64,000 nt of DNA from Ectothiorhodospiraceae bacterium 2226 (GCA_013348725.1 CP054689.1:2042501-2106500), one strand, 5' to 3'; numbered from the stretch's first letter, positions 1 through 16,355 are shown. Numbers and translations: made by a program. Notes: generated from the letters alone by a model not told the origin.

Positions 1-2117
<2,117 letters not shown>

Positions 2118-2208
2118 TATAACACCCAAGTATGTTGGGTGCCTGCAGTACAGACCCGCGCCCCAGCAACCTTCCCGATTTCATCACGGTAAGCCGTGAA
2201 CACCGGTT

Positions 2209-2326
2209 TGCCTGGCGGCCATAGCGAGTGGGAACCACCCGATCCCATCCCGAACTCGGAAGTGAAACCACTCAGCGCCGATGATAGTGTGGGGCTTCCC
2301 CATGCGAAAGTAGGTCACCGCCAGGC
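2209..2326 (+). rRNA. rrf: 5S ribosomal RNA
   Basis: About 118 nt, starting TGCCTGGCGGCCATAGCG and ending CACCGCCAGGC, so the terminal helix (GCCTGGCGG with CCGCCAGGC) closes. Internal segments GATCCCATCCCGAACTCGG and GCCGATGATAGTGTGGGG match bacterial 5S loops. It follows the 23S gene after a spacer of about 90 bp without a tRNA, and an intrinsic terminator follows directly. Confidence 0.96.
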
Positions 2327-2336
2327 TTTAATAACG

Positions 2337-2367
2337 AAAGGCTCCCCTCGGGGAGCCTTTCTTCTTT
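2337..2367 (+). terminator. rRNA operon intrinsic terminator
   Basis: A strong stem AAAGGCTCCC / GGGAGCCTTT with a short CTCG-type loop is followed by a T-rich stretch (CTTCTTTG). It lies 10 bp after 5S and before fabA, so it closes the rRNA operon. Confidence 0.9.
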
Positions 2368-2474
2368 GTGCGTCGTGAGCCACGGCGCGGTCTCAGGATC
2401 ATCCGGGCCCCCGGCTTGAGGCGTGGTTCGCATCTCCGGGCGCTTGGAATCTCGGCCGACGGCCGACAATGGGT

Positions 2475-2480
2475 TACAAT
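2475..2480 (+). promoter_or_regulatory. possible -10 element of fabA
   Basis: TACAAT lies 44 bp before the fabA start codon. No good -35 hexamer is visible 16-18 bp upstream, so this would need an activator or may be chance. A promoter is expected here because an rRNA terminator precedes the gene. Confidence 0.3.
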
Positions 2481-2523
2481 CCTTCGATTCGTCCCGTCTC
2501 GGGAAGCTCAGCTTGGGTGCCTA

Positions 2524-3036
2524 ATGGAACCGAAAAACAGCTACACCTACGAGGAACTCCTGCAGTGCGGTCGCGGCGAGATGTTCGGACCGGGCAATGC
2601 CCAGCTCCCGCTCCCGCCCATGCTGATGTTCGATCGCATTACGGAGATCACCGCCGACGGCGGCTCGCATGGCAAGGGCAACATCGTCGCCGAGCTCGAC
2701 GTCCGCCCCGACCTGTGGTTCTTCGGTTGCCATTTTGAAGGCGATCCCGTCATGCCGGGCTGCCTGGGCTTGGACGCGATGTGGCAGCTCATTGGCTTCT
2801 TCCTGGCCTGGAACGGCGGTCCCGGGCGCGGTCGCGCGCTGGGCGGTTCGGTCAAGTTCACCGGACAGGTGACGCCAGCCGCTAAACGCGTCACCTATCG
2901 CATCGACATGCGCCGCGTGGTCATGCGCCGCTTGGTGATGGGCATCGGCGATGCGGTGATGGAGGTCGACGGGCGCGTGATTTACACCGCGGAGGAGCTG
3001 CGGGTCGGGCTGTTCACCTCCACCGACAATTTCTGA
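2524..3036 (+). CDS. fabA: 3-hydroxydecanoyl-ACP dehydratase/isomerase
   Basis: 170 aa, the usual FabA length. It dehydrates (3R)-hydroxydecanoyl-ACP and isomerises trans-2- to cis-3-decenoyl-ACP, the branch point of anaerobic unsaturated fatty acid synthesis in the cytosol. The hot-dog fold signature [20 protein letters not shown] carries the catalytic pair His70 and Asp84 at the same positions as in E. coli. The frame is open further upstream, but homology begins at this ATG, so a 52-codon extension was dropped; the Shine-Dalgarno is weak. fabB follows 11 bp later, the FabA-FabB pair typical of gammaproteobacteria. Confidence 0.97.
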   Translation: MEPKNSYTYEELLQCGRGEMFGPGNAQLPLPPMLMFDRITEITADGGSHGKGNIVAELDVRPDLWFFGCHFEGDPVMPGCLGLDAMWQLIGFFLAWNGGPGRGRALGGSVKFTGQVTPAAKRVTYRIDMRRVVMRRLVMGIGDAVMEVDGRVIYTAEELRVGLFTSTDNF

Positions 3037-3047
3037 GGAAGCTAAGT

Positions 3048-4265
3048 ATGAAGCGCGTTGTGATCACCGGCTTGGGGATCGTATCCAGTATCGGCAATGG
3101 ACGTGCCGCGGTATCCGCGTCCTTGCGCGACGGCCGCTCGGGCATCGAGTTCGCGCCCGAGTATGCCGAAATGGGGTTTCGCTCCCAGGTGCACGGGGCA
3201 TTGCGGGTGGACCTGGACGCCGAGATCGATCGCAAGCTCAAGCGTTTTATGGGTGACGCGGCCGCCTATACCTATCTGGCGATGCGGGACGCGGTCGCCG
3301 ATGCAGGGCTCAGCGAGGCGGAAGTGTCGAGCGAGCGCGCCGGGTTGATCACGGGTTCGGGCGGTGCGTCGACGGCGAACGTCGTCGAGGCAGTGGATAC
3401 ACTACGCGCCAAGGGCGTCCGGCGCGTGGGGCCTTACATGGTACCCCGCACCATGTCGAGCACAACCGCCGCCTGCGTGGCGACGCCGTTCAAGATCAAG
3501 GGCGTGAACTATTCCATCAGTTCGGCATGCGCCACCAGCGCGCACTGCATCGGTAACGCGATGGAGCTAATTCAGCTCGGCAAGCAGGACATGGTGTTTG
3601 CCGGCGGCGGCGAAGAGCTGCACTGGAGCCAGTCGGTGCTGTTCGACGCCATGGGTGCGCTGTCGTCCAAGTACAACGATACGCCGGAGACGGCTTCGCG
3701 CCCTTACGATGCCACCCGCGACGGGTTCGTGATTTCCGGTGGTGGCGGTATGGTCGTGTTGGAATCGTTGGAGCATGCGCAGGCGCGCGGGGCGCGCATC
3801 TATGCGGAGTTGATCGGTTACGGAGCGACCTCCGACGGTTACGACATGGTGCAGCCGTCCGGCGAGGGTGCCCAGCGGTGCATGCGCCAGGCTTTGGCGG
3901 GTGTAGACGGTCCGATCGACTACCTCAATACCCATGGCACCAGCACGCCGGTAGGCGATACTCGCGAACTCGAGGCGGTAAAGGCCGTGTTCGGCGACCG
4001 TGTCCCCCTGCTCAGCTCGACGAAGTCCCTCACAGGTCATTCCCTCGGCGCGGCAGGCGTGCACGAGGCCATTTACTGCCTGCTTATGATGGAGCAGGGC
4101 TTTGTTAGCGCGTCCGCCAACATCGGACAGCTCGATCCGGCCGCCGAAGGCTTGCCGATCGTGCGCGAGCGGCGCGACGACGTTCAACTCGACACCGTCA
4201 TGTCGAACAGCTTTGGCTTCGGTGGCACGAACGCGACGCTCGTGTTTCGGCGCTGGCGGGACTGA
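3048..4265 (+). CDS. fabB: 3-oxoacyl-ACP synthase I
   Basis: 405 aa thiolase-fold condensing enzyme that elongates acyl-ACP with malonyl-ACP and is needed to extend the cis-3-decenoyl product of FabA. The active-site triad is visible: Cys161 in [12 protein letters not shown], His296 in [11 protein letters not shown] and His331 in [18 protein letters not shown] Shine-Dalgarno precedes the ATG. It forms an operon with fabA and ends convergently with the minus-strand gene at 4282, with only 16 bp between them and no obvious terminator. Confidence 0.97.
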   Translation: MKRVVITGLGIVSSIGNGRAAVSASLRDGRSGIEFAPEYAEMGFRSQVHGALRVDLDAEIDRKLKRFMGDAAAYTYLAMRDAVADAGLSEAEVSSERAGLITGSGGASTANVVEAVDTLRAKGVRRVGPYMVPRTMSSTTAACVATPFKIKGVNYSISSACATSAHCIGNAMELIQLGKQDMVFAGGGEELHWSQSVLFDAMGALSSKYNDTPETASRPYDATRDGFVISGGGGMVVLESLEHAQARGARIYAELIGYGATSDGYDMVQPSGEGAQRCMRQALAGVDGPIDYLNTHGTSTPVGDTRELEAVKAVFGDRVPLLSSTKSLTGHSLGAAGVHEAIYCLLMMEQGFVSASANIGQLDPAAEGLPIVRERRDDVQLDTVMSNSFGFGGTNATLVFRRWRD

Positions 4266-4281
4266 GCGGGCGACTCCCGTA

Positions 4282-4650
4282 TTAGGCGCGCTGCTCCCGC
4301 AGTTGTGGCGCGACCAGTCTGGCCTCCGGGATGCGCGCGTGTAGGGCCGCCGGGATCTCGATGCATAGGCCGGGCAGCGGACGCACGCTTACCCATAGGA
4401 CGCTGAGCCGCAGGTTGAGGTCGGCGAATACCACATGCTCATGGTAGGCCTGCAGCACCTCCTCGATCGCCCGGATGGTCGCCTCGCGCCGTTGAGGCAC
4501 GAGGCGAGCGAGGCGCGGGATGATCATCATGAAGTCGGCCAACAGGCGGCCATCGGCATCGCGGGTGGGGGCGCGCTGCCATAGGGGGCCGGCGGGCTCG
4601 ATGTGCAACAATCCCGCGGCGAGCGGCGTGGTCGCGTGCTTCGTTGTCAT
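4282..4650 (-). CDS. conserved hypothetical protein
   Basis: 122 aa, minus strand, no recognised domain, signal peptide or membrane segment. The N-terminal half contains DFMMIIPRLARLVP and a helix rich in Arg and Glu (RREATIRAIEEVLQAYHE). The C-terminal half alternates hydrophobic residues (VVFADLNLRLSVLWVSVRP), suggesting a small alpha/beta protein. I have an impression of similar proteins in sulfur-oxidising proteobacteria but cannot name a family. The start ATG has a weak GGGAGAG sequence 13 nt upstream. It is convergent with fabB and divergent from the gene at 4741. Confidence 0.7.
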   Translation of the reverse strand: MTTKHATTPLAAGLLHIEPAGPLWQRAPTRDADGRLLADFMMIIPRLARLVPQRREATIRAIEEVLQAYHEHVVFADLNLRLSVLWVSVRPLPGLCIEIPAALHARIPEARLVAPQLREQRA

Positions 4651-4740
4651 GCTGCTAGCTTAGCTCTCCCGCCGCGCGTTGCACCTTGTGTGCGACTGCT
4701 TTAGTTTCAGAGCGAGTGCGGACCGAGGAGGGAGCGCAAT

Positions 4741-5040
4741 ATGGACGCCGACCGTTTGAACGAGCGCTGCGTGAAGCTGATGGAGTCGCCTGGAGTGAAG
4801 GCGCGAATGTGGCACCCCGCGATGTTCTGGGAGGTCGGCAAGGTCGACAACCCGCGTACCGAGGACCTGGTTCGCCCCAAGGTCGACCTGGATGAGCTTG
4901 AGGTGTTGCTCTCGGTGGCAGCGGGGCAGCGCTCGATGCGCCTGGACGCGTTGAACGAGCGCTGGCACGGGCGAGGCGATTTCCTGCGCCGGATGGTGCA
5001 GCGGGGGGATATGCCCTTGCTGAGCCGCGTTTCGGGCTGA
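4741..5040 (+). CDS. small conserved protein, paralog of 44685-44963
   Basis: 99 aa soluble protein of unknown function with a very good Shine-Dalgarno (GAGGAGGGAGC). Residues from about 28 on (PAMFWEVG, then KVDLDELEVLLSV, then GRGDFL and PLLSRVS at the end) align with the small protein encoded at 44685-44963, which has [27 protein letters not shown] and PLLRRRS. The two are therefore paralogs of an unnamed family. birA begins 2 bp after its stop, so the two are probably translated together; a functional link to biotin is not implied by the sequence. Confidence 0.82.
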   Translation: MDADRLNERCVKLMESPGVKARMWHPAMFWEVGKVDNPRTEDLVRPKVDLDELEVLLSVAAGQRSMRLDALNERWHGRGDFLRRMVQRGDMPLLSRVSG

Positions 5041-5042
5041 GC

Positions 5043-6017
5043 GTGTTGCCGGTCACGCTGCTCCATGTGCTTGGCGATGGGCGCTTCCATTCGGGCGAGC
5101 AACTGGCCGCCCAACTCGGGGTATCGCGCGCAGCGGTGTGGAAGGCCGTGCGCGCCCTCCGTTCGCTCGGCATGCCGACCGACGCCGTGCGGGGACGCGG
5201 TTACCGGCTGCAGCGCCCCTTCGAGCCGTTGCAGGCGCCGCGCCTGACGGCTCACCTCTCGGAGGCGGGACGCTCTCTGCTGGGTGATGTCGACGTGCAT
5301 CTTGCGCTGGACTCCACCAGCCGCTGGCTGCGGGAGCGCGCGAGCCAGGGCGCCAAGTCCGGCTCGCTCTGTCTGGCGGAGGCGCAGACCGCCGGTCGCG
5401 GACGGCGTGAACGCACCTGGCTATCGCCCCTGACCGGCAACATCTATCTCTCGGTGTTGTGGCGTTTCGATCACCTACCCCCGCGTCTCGGTACCCTTGG
5501 CCTCGCCCTCGGTGTGGCCGTCGCCCAGGCATTGGCCGCGCGCGGCGTTGAGGACGTTGCTTTGAAGTGGCCCAATGACCTCGTGTGGCGGGGCCGCAAG
5601 CTGGGCGGGCTGCTGATCGATGCGAACGCCCAGGCCGCGGGACCGTGCTCGGTTGTGGTGGGCTTCGGCTTGAACGTCCATCTGCCGGACCCGTACCGGG
5701 TCGAGGCGCAGCAACCCGTGGTCGACCTCGCCGAGATAGCGCCGGACGTGGCCGGGCCGCGCAATCGCTTGGCGGGTGTGCTCGTCGATGCGCTGCTGCG
5801 CGCGCTCGGGACGTTTCAAACCGCGGGCTTCCCCGCCTTCGCGCGGGCGTGGCAGGGGCTCGACGCGGTCGCCGGCCGGGAGGTCGAGGTGCGTGGCCCG
5901 ACGGCGTCCGTGCGTGGCACCGCCTGTGGCGTGGACGCGGACGGGGCGTTGCAGGTGCTGGTCGACGGCGCAATGCATCGCTACTCCAGTGGCGACGTGA
6001 GCGTCCGCGCCGCATGA
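5043..6017 (+). CDS. birA: biotin-[acetyl-CoA carboxylase] ligase / biotin repressor
   Basis: 324 aa, the length of bifunctional BirA. Residues 1-60 form a winged-helix HTH (GEQLAAQLGVSRAAVWKAV), so it may repress biotin genes as well as ligate biotin. The ligase core shows the biotinyl-AMP loop GRGRRERTW at 118-126 and KWPND at 175-179 followed by the lysine of RGRKLGG. It activates biotin with ATP and transfers it to the BCCP subunit (AccB). GTG start, 2 bp after the preceding stop; its stop overlaps the coaX start (ATGA). Confidence 0.95.
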   Translation: MLPVTLLHVLGDGRFHSGEQLAAQLGVSRAAVWKAVRALRSLGMPTDAVRGRGYRLQRPFEPLQAPRLTAHLSEAGRSLLGDVDVHLALDSTSRWLRERASQGAKSGSLCLAEAQTAGRGRRERTWLSPLTGNIYLSVLWRFDHLPPRLGTLGLALGVAVAQALAARGVEDVALKWPNDLVWRGRKLGGLLIDANAQAAGPCSVVVGFGLNVHLPDPYRVEAQQPVVDLAEIAPDVAGPRNRLAGVLVDALLRALGTFQTAGFPAFARAWQGLDAVAGREVEVRGPTASVRGTACGVDADGALQVLVDGAMHRYSSGDVSVRAA

Positions 6018-6769
6018 AGCTGCTGATCGACATCGGGAACACCTCCTGTCGTTGGGCATGGTGGGACGAGACGGGCTTCGTGGCGGGTGGATTCGCGAGG
6101 CACGGCGGGCGCTTCGAGCGTGGGTTGGCTCAGGTGCCGGAGGTGCCGGTGCCGGACGCGGTCTGGGTCGCGAATGTGGCGGGCGAAAGGGCGGCGGAGG
6201 CCGTTACGCAACGGGCGCGCGCCGCCTGGGATGTGGCGCCCACCTTCGTCACTGCCGCGCCGCGTGGCCACGGCGTCGTCAACGGTTACCGTGAGCCCAC
6301 CCGGCTCGGCGCCGACCGATGGGCCGCGCTGGTGGGCGCACGCGCGCTGCGCGCGGGACCGGTGTGTATCGCCGATTGCGGCACCGCCTTGACGATCGAC
6401 CTGCTCGATGAGGGCGGTCAGCATCGAGGCGGGCTGATACTGCCCGGGCTTGCCCTCATGCGCCGGGCCGTCGAGCGCGGCACGCGGGGCGTTCGATTGG
6501 ACGCCGAGGCGGTCCCGCAGGACGGCGCACTGCTGGGGCGCTCCACCGGTGAGGGCGTGGCGGTCGGGACGCTATACGCGGCCGTTGCGCTGATAGACCG
6601 AGTGATTGCCGACCTGGCGGTTGAGCTTGGCGCCGCGCCGTTGTGCTTGATTACGGGCGGCGACGGCCCGACGCTGGCGCCGCTGATCGGCGCAGCCTGC
6701 CGCCACGAGCCTCAGCTGACCCTGCAGGGGTTGGCGGTGCTCGCCGGCGCCGATCCCGAACGGCTTTAG
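6014..6769 (+). CDS. coaX: type III pantothenate kinase
   Basis: 251 aa, ASKHA fold. It phosphorylates pantothenate in the first step of coenzyme A synthesis. The phosphate-binding motif DIGNT is at 6-10, the conserved GADRW motif follows at about 96-100, and DCGTALTID carries the second phosphate loop. The ATG overlaps the birA stop by 4 bp (ATGA), the common birA-coaX arrangement. CoaX enzymes generally need a monovalent cation and are not inhibited by CoA (family knowledge). It is followed by the tRNA cluster. Confidence 0.95.
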   Translation: MKLLIDIGNTSCRWAWWDETGFVAGGFARHGGRFERGLAQVPEVPVPDAVWVANVAGERAAEAVTQRARAAWDVAPTFVTAAPRGHGVVNGYREPTRLGADRWAALVGARALRAGPVCIADCGTALTIDLLDEGGQHRGGLILPGLALMRRAVERGTRGVRLDAEAVPQDGALLGRSTGEGVAVGTLYAAVALIDRVIADLAVELGAAPLCLITGGDGPTLAPLIGAACRHEPQLTLQGLAVLAGADPERL

Positions 6770-6806
6770 GCGGCCGATTCTCGTCCCGCCGCAGTGGCGG
6801 CGGTGT

Positions 6807-6812
6807 TACAAT
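6807..6812 (+). promoter_or_regulatory. possible -10 element of tRNA-Thr(TGT)
   Basis: TACAAT is 13 bp before the mature tRNA 5' end, with a C/G-rich discriminator (TCCCGCG) such as stringently controlled stable-RNA promoters have. No clear -35 is present at the right distance. Confidence 0.4.
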
Positions 6813-6825
6813 TCCCGCGATTTCT

Positions 6826-6901
6826 GCTGGCGTAGCTCAGTTGGTAGAGCAGCTGATTTGTAATCAGCCGGTCGGGGGTTCGAGTCCCTTCGCCAGCTCC
6901 A
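6826..6901 (+). tRNA. tRNA-Thr (anticodon TGT)
   Basis: 76 nt cloverleaf. The acceptor GCTGGCG pairs with CGCCAGC, the anticodon loop is TTTGTAA with TGT, the T loop has GTTCGAGTC, and CCA is encoded. First tRNA of the Thr-Tyr-Gly-Thr group that precedes tuf, the same order as thrU-tyrU-glyT-thrT-tufB of E. coli. A weak hairpin at 6907-6922 follows it. Confidence 0.96.
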
Positions 6902-6991
6902 GCTGTCCCCGTCCGGGCGGGGCGCCTCCTTTTCGGCGGCTGGCCGCGCGCAGGCGCCGCCGCTGCTCGTTGGCGCGGGCTGCTCCGGCGC

Positions 6992-7020
6992 TTGACACCC
7001 ATCTCGTCCTCCACCAGAAT
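6992..7020 (+). promoter_or_regulatory. sigma-70 promoter of the tRNA-Tyr/Gly/Thr-tuf operon
   Basis: A consensus -35 TTGACA (6992-6997) is separated by exactly 17 bp from CAGAAT (7015-7020, 4 of 6 matches). Transcription would start near 7027, about 11 bp before tRNA-Tyr. The following AGCGCGC is a GC-rich discriminator typical of growth-rate-controlled promoters. It implies that the first tRNA-Thr can be transcribed separately. Confidence 0.72.
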
Positions 7021-7037
7021 AGCGCGCTTACGTTCGC

Positions 7038-7122
7038 GGAGGGGTTCCCGAGCGGCCAAAGGGATCAGACTGTAAATCTGACGGCTCAGCCTTCGGAGGT
7101 TCGAATCCTCCCCCCTCCACCA
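7038..7122 (+). tRNA. tRNA-Tyr (anticodon GTA)
   Basis: 85 nt class II tRNA with a long variable arm. The acceptor GGAGGGG pairs with CCCCTCC, the anticodon loop is CTGTAAA with GTA, and CCA is encoded. Confidence 0.96.
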
Positions 7123-7201
7123 CTAATGGGACGCGGTAGGTAGTGGTGGGTCCAGGTCTGCCTAGGTCGGTGGCTGCGTGGGGGATTCCTTTTGCGGCTT
7201 C

Positions 7202-7275
<74 letters not shown>

Positions 7276-7295
7276 GTGGCATCAAGAGTTTATTT

Positions 7296-7371
<76 letters not shown>

Positions 7372-7421
7372 AACGGTTTTTCGGGTCGGGTTTAGACGTG
7401 CTTGCGTAAGGAGTCCTTCCG

Positions 7422-8612
<1,191 letters not shown>

Positions 8613-8624
8613 GCAGAATGCCGT

Positions 8625-8653
8625 GCCCCGGCAGCGCGCCGCGCTGCCGGGGC
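8625..8653 (+). terminator. 13-bp hairpin behind tuf copy 1
   Basis: The arms GCCCCGGCAGCGC and GCGCTGCCGGGGC are perfect reverse complements with a 3-nt loop, 12 bp after the tuf stop. No T tract follows, so it is either a weak terminator or an mRNA 3'-end or processing structure between tuf and tRNA-Trp. Confidence 0.55.
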
Positions 8654-8690
8654 GTCGTGCGTTGTAGTGTGGTAAGGGTTTGACAGTTTT

Positions 8691-8766
<76 letters not shown>

Positions 8767-8797
8767 ACTTCGCCGATCACGGCGGTACGGAAGGATA

Positions 8798-9145
8798 ATG
8801 GCGGATCGGATCAAGATGCTTGCGGCGCTGCTGGTGCTCGGCAGCGGCATCGTCATGTTTTATGTGCAGGACGATGCGGCGCTGGTGGTGCGCGTGCTCA
8901 TGGTGCTGGTGGCCGCCGCCGTTGCCGGCGGCATTGCGTCGCAGACACAGGCGGGCGGTGCGGCCATCACGCTCGGCCGTGGGGCGGTCACCGAAATGCG
9001 CAAGGTCGTGTGGCCGAACCGCAAGGAGACGCTACAAAGCACCGGCGTCGTGCTCATCATGGTGATTCTGGTCGGCATCCTGCTTTGGTTGTTCGATATG
9101 TTCTTGTTGTGGGCCGTGCGTTTGCTGACCGGCCAGGGGGGCTGA
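8798..9145 (+). CDS. secE: preprotein translocase subunit SecE
   Basis: 115 aa inner-membrane protein, a core component of the SecYEG channel, clamping the two halves of SecY. Three hydrophobic segments (about 5-22, 28-48 and 85-110) match the three-span SecE of gammaproteobacteria. The conserved cytoplasmic amphipathic segment [13 protein letters not shown] precedes the last span. A GGAAGGA Shine-Dalgarno precedes the ATG. nusG follows 5 bp later, the standard secE-nusG operon. Confidence 0.96.
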   Translation: MADRIKMLAALLVLGSGIVMFYVQDDAALVVRVLMVLVAAAVAGGIASQTQAGGAAITLGRGAVTEMRKVVWPNRKETLQSTGVVLIMVILVGILLWLFDMFLLWAVRLLTGQGG

Positions 9146-9150
9146 AAGCA

Positions 9151-9684
9151 ATGACGATGCGGTGGTACGTAGTCCACGCCTATTCCGGGTTCGAGAATCA
9201 GGTCCGGCGCTCGCTGCTCGAGCGGGTCAAGCGCCACGGTCTGGAAGAAAAGTTCGGCCAGGTTTTGGTCCCCACCGAAGAGGTGGTGGAGATGCGCGAG
9301 GGACAGAAGCGCAAGTCCGACCGCAAGTTCTTTCCCGGTTACGTGCTGGTCCAGATGGAGATGGACGAGGAGACCTGGCACCTGGTGAAGGACGTGCCCA
9401 AGGTCATGGGCTTCATCGGCGGCACCTCCGATCGGCCGGCCCCGATTACCGAGCGGGAGGCGCAGGCCATTCTCGATCGCGTGCAGGAAGGTGCGGAGAA
9501 GCCGCGTCCGAAGATTCTGTTCGAGCCGGGCGAGGTGGTGCGAATCACCGACGGTCCGTTCAACGATTTCAATGGCGTGGTCGAGGAAGTCGACTACGAG
9601 AAGAGCCGCCTGCGGGTGGCGGTGCTGATCTTTGGGCGCTCCACCCCGGTGGACCTCGAGTTCGGTCAAGTCGAGAAGGGCTAA
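9151..9684 (+). CDS. nusG: transcription termination/antitermination factor NusG
   Basis: 177 aa. An NGN domain ([16 protein letters not shown] at the N-terminus, [20 protein letters not shown]) binds RNA polymerase, and a C-terminal KOW domain ([19 protein letters not shown]) contacts Rho or ribosomal S10. It controls pausing, Rho termination and transcription-translation coupling. The open frame extends upstream through secE, but homology and spacing fix the start at this ATG, 5 bp after secE. Confidence 0.97.
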   Translation: MTMRWYVVHAYSGFENQVRRSLLERVKRHGLEEKFGQVLVPTEEVVEMREGQKRKSDRKFFPGYVLVQMEMDEETWHLVKDVPKVMGFIGGTSDRPAPITEREAQAILDRVQEGAEKPRPKILFEPGEVVRITDGPFNDFNGVVEEVDYEKSRLRVAVLIFGRSTPVDLEFGQVEKG

Positions 9685-9779
9685 GGAGCCGGCCGGCGCG
9701 TCCGGCGGCTTGCGACGCTGGTTCTGCCAGCAGATTCCGGGGAGCCGCAAGGCGCTTGCACCCGACATAGGAGTGTATC

Positions 9780-10211
9780 GTGGCTAAGAAGGTTAACGCT
9801 TACATCAAGCTGCAGGTGAAGGCCGGCCAGGCCAACCCCAGTCCGCCGGTCGGTCCGGCGCTCGGTCAGCATGGCGTGAATATCATGGAGTTCTGCAAGG
9901 CGTTCAACGCACAGACCCAGAGCATCGAGCCCGGCCTGCCGATCCCGGTCGTGATCACCGTGTACAGCGACCGCAGTTTCACGTTCGTCACCAAGACCCC
10001 GCCGGCCGCGGTGTTGCTGATGAAGGCCGCTGGTATTCCCAAAGGCAGCGGCGTCCCCAACCGCGACAAGGTGGGCAAGGTCACTCGCGCCCAGCTCGAA
10101 GAGATCGCCAAGACCAAGGAGCCCGATCTCACGGCGGCGGACATGGATGCTGCGGTGCGCACCATCGCCGGTAGCGCACGCAGCATGGGTATCGAGACGG
10201 AGGGGGTCTAA
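9780..10211 (+). CDS. rplK: 50S ribosomal protein L11
   Basis: 143 aa, GTG start after a TAGGAG Shine-Dalgarno. The N-terminal domain has the proline-rich [20 protein letters not shown] segment of the GTPase-associated centre, and the C-terminal domain binds the 1050-1100 region of 23S rRNA. It takes part in factor-stimulated GTP hydrolysis and in RelA activation. The 95-bp gap after nusG is the expected place for an rplK promoter and L1 translational site, but I could not identify either by eye. Confidence 0.97.
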   Translation: MAKKVNAYIKLQVKAGQANPSPPVGPALGQHGVNIMEFCKAFNAQTQSIEPGLPIPVVITVYSDRSFTFVTKTPPAAVLLMKAAGIPKGSGVPNRDKVGKVTRAQLEEIAKTKEPDLTAADMDAAVRTIAGSARSMGIETEGV

Positions 10212-10214
10212 GTC

Positions 10215-10913
10215 ATGGCCAAGCTCAGCAAGCGCATGCAGGCAATTCGTGACCTGGTGGATCCGACCAAGCTCTATCCGGTCGATGAAGCGCTGTCTCT
10301 GCTCAAGCAGATGCCCAAGGCGAAGTTTGCCGAAGGCGTCGACGTGGCGGTGAACCTCGGCGTTGACCCGCGCAAGTCCGACCAGGTGGTGCGCGGTTCA
10401 ACCGTGTTGCCCAACGGGACCGGCAAGTCGGTTCGGGTGGCCGTGTTCGCGCAAGGCAACAATGCCGAGGCGGCCAAGGCCGCGGGCGCCGACGTGGTCG
10501 GCTTCGAGGACCTGGCGGAAAGCGTCAAGGCCGGCAACCTCGACTTCGATGTGGTGATCGCCAGCCCCGACGCGATGCGCGTGGTCGGCCAGCTTGGGCA
10601 GATTCTTGGGCCCCGCGGGCTGATGCCGAACCCCAAGGTGGGGACGGTGACGCCGGATGTGGCGGGTGCGGTCAAGAACGCCAAGGCCGGCCAGGTGCGC
10701 TACCGCACCGACAAGGGCGGCGTGGTGCACTGCACGCTCGGCAAGGTGGACTTCGAGCCGCAGGCGCTGCGGGAAAACCTGCAGGCGCTGCTGGCGGATC
10801 TGAACAAGGCCAAGCCGTCGACGTCCAAGGGCGTCTACATTCGCAAGATCACCCTGTCCACCACCATGGGTGGTGGCGTCGTCGTGGATCAGGCCAGCCT
10901 GAGCGCGGCGTAA
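10215..10913 (+). CDS. rplA: 50S ribosomal protein L1
   Basis: 232 aa, normal length. It contains the L1 signature region [18 protein letters not shown] and binds the mobile L1 stalk of 23S rRNA, helping release of deacylated tRNA from the E site. In relatives it also represses the rplKA mRNA. Only 3 bp separate it from rplK, so the two are one transcript and translationally coupled. Confidence 0.97.
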   Translation: MAKLSKRMQAIRDLVDPTKLYPVDEALSLLKQMPKAKFAEGVDVAVNLGVDPRKSDQVVRGSTVLPNGTGKSVRVAVFAQGNNAEAAKAAGADVVGFEDLAESVKAGNLDFDVVIASPDAMRVVGQLGQILGPRGLMPNPKVGTVTPDVAGAVKNAKAGQVRYRTDKGGVVHCTLGKVDFEPQALRENLQALLADLNKAKPSTSKGVYIRKITLSTTMGGGVVVDQASLSAA

Positions 10914-11114
10914 AGGCGTAAGGAACTTTGGGCCACCGGCAGCCCGGTGGCCGTCAAAGACCGCAGGTCGCCTCTCGGGGCGTTAATGACGCAAGTCGCC
11001 TGCGCAGACGGCGCGCCCCGCCTCAAGCGGGACGCCGTACGGGCGGACACACGGCGGTTTGTGTGTCCACGGTGTGAACGGCGGGGTTCGACCCGCCACT
11101 CACGGAGGAAATGC
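10914..11114 (+). promoter_or_regulatory. rplJ leader (probable L10/L12-binding leader RNA)
   Basis: A 201-bp non-coding leader separates rplA from rplJ, as in E. coli, where L10(L12)4 binds the leader to repress translation. It is highly structured: stems at 10931-10952 (GGCCACCGG with CCGGTGGCC), 11045-11068 (GGACACAC with GTGTGTCC) and 11081-11096 (GCGGG with CCCGC) just before the GGAGGA Shine-Dalgarno. The kink-turn motif itself was not identified with certainty. Confidence 0.6.
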
Positions 11115-11645
11115 GTGGCTCTCAAGCTTGAAGACAAGAAGGCGATCGTGGCCGAAGTGGCCGGCGTCGCGGCCAGTGCGCATTCCGCCATTGCGGCCGA
11201 GTACCTCGGTCTCACTGCCGCTCAGATGACGCAGTTGCGGGCCGACGCCCGTAACCAGGGCGTCTACCTGCGCGTGGTGAGAAATACCTTGGCTCGCCGC
11301 GCCCTGCAGGGCACCGATTTTGAATGTATGGAATCGGTGTTGACCGGGCCCCTGGTCCTCGCGTTTTCGACCGAGGAACCCGGTGCCGCTGCCAGGGTGG
11401 TCAAGCAGTTCGTCAAGACCAATGAGCGGTTCAAGGTCAAGGTGGTCGCAGTGGGCGGTAAGCTCCTCGACGCCAGTGGCCTCGAGCGCCTGGCGTCGAT
11501 GCCGACCAAGGAGCAGGCAATCGCCATGCTCATGGGTGTGATGAAGGCGCCGATTGGCAAGTTCGTCCGCACCATGGCCGAGCCGCATGCCAAGCTCGCG
11601 CGCACGCTCGCAGCGGTGCGCGACGCAAAGCAGGCGGGCGCCTAA
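11115..11645 (+). CDS. rplJ: 50S ribosomal protein L10
   Basis: 176 aa; the GTG start is chosen because homology begins at [15 protein letters not shown] and a GGAGGA lies a few bases upstream. A 56-codon open extension through the leader was discarded. L10 anchors L7/L12 dimers to the stalk base through its C-terminal helix and binds 23S rRNA through its N-terminal domain ([22 protein letters not shown]). Together with L12 it is the expected autoregulator of the leader in front. Confidence 0.96.
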   Translation: MALKLEDKKAIVAEVAGVAASAHSAIAAEYLGLTAAQMTQLRADARNQGVYLRVVRNTLARRALQGTDFECMESVLTGPLVLAFSTEEPGAAARVVKQFVKTNERFKVKVVAVGGKLLDASGLERLASMPTKEQAIAMLMGVMKAPIGKFVRTMAEPHAKLARTLAAVRDAKQAGA

Positions 11646-11703
11646 ACATCATTCCCGGTGCGCTCCGGCGCACCCGAACCTTATTGAATTAGGAGTATCG
11701 ACA

Positions 11704-12084
11704 ATGGCCGTAGCGAAGGAAGAGATCCTGGAAACGATCGCCAACATGACCGTCATGGAGGTCGTGGAACTGATCGAGGCGATGGAAGAGAAGTTCGGCG
11801 TGTCTGCGGCGGCTGCCGTGGCCGCGGCGCCTGCCGCCGCCGGTGGTGGTGAGGCCGCTGCCGCCGAAGAGAAGACCGAGTTCGACGTCGTGATGAGCAG
11901 CTTCGGCGAGAACAAGGTCGGCGTCATCAAGGCAGTGCGCGCTATCACCGGCCTGGGCCTGAAGGAAGCCAAGGATATGGTGGAAGGCGCGCCCTCCACG
12001 GTGAAGGAAGGCGTCTCCAAGGATGAGGCCGAGAGCATCAAGAAGCAGTTGGAAGAGGCCGGCGCCAAGGTGGAGCTCAAGTAA
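11704..12084 (+). CDS. rplL: 50S ribosomal protein L7/L12
   Basis: 126 aa. An N-terminal dimerisation helix pair ([20 protein letters not shown]), an Ala/Gly-rich hinge (about 38-56) and the C-terminal factor-binding domain ([20 protein letters not shown]) recruit EF-Tu, EF-G and IF2 to the ribosome. It follows rplJ by 58 bp with an AGGAG Shine-Dalgarno. The high number of L12 copies per ribosome is consistent with the attenuator placed after this gene. Confidence 0.97.
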   Translation: MAVAKEEILETIANMTVMEVVELIEAMEEKFGVSAAAAVAAAPAAAGGGEAAAAEEKTEFDVVMSSFGENKVGVIKAVRAITGLGLKEAKDMVEGAPSTVKEGVSKDEAESIKKQLEEAGAKVELK

Positions 12085-12148
12085 GCGTTGGTTGGACGAC
12101 TGTCCAAAGGCGTGGGCGTCAAGGACGACGCCTCGCTGTAAGGGAAGC

Positions 12149-12178
12149 GGCTGGTGGCGGTGCGCCACCGGCCTTTTT
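12149..12178 (+). terminator. rplL-rpoB attenuator
   Basis: A stem GCTGGTGGCG / CGCCACCGGC followed directly by CTTTTT lies between rplL and rpoB. In E. coli a partial terminator at this place lowers rpoBC expression relative to ribosomal proteins, and the same role is inferred. Confidence 0.8.
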
Positions 12179-12275
12179 CCGCTGCAACGAAGGCTTCATG
12201 ACGGACGTCGCGGCGGGGGCTCGTGCGCAAGGTGCGAGGCGGGCTCGCGGTTAACGGCTTAGCAGAGGAACTCAG

Positions 12276-16355
<4,080 letters not shown>

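Noticed and set aside
8680-8685. TTGACA just before tRNA-Trp as promoter
   Set aside because: It lies only 6 bp before the tRNA 5' end, so the start site would fall inside the tRNA, and no -10 follows at 16-18 bp except tRNA sequence.
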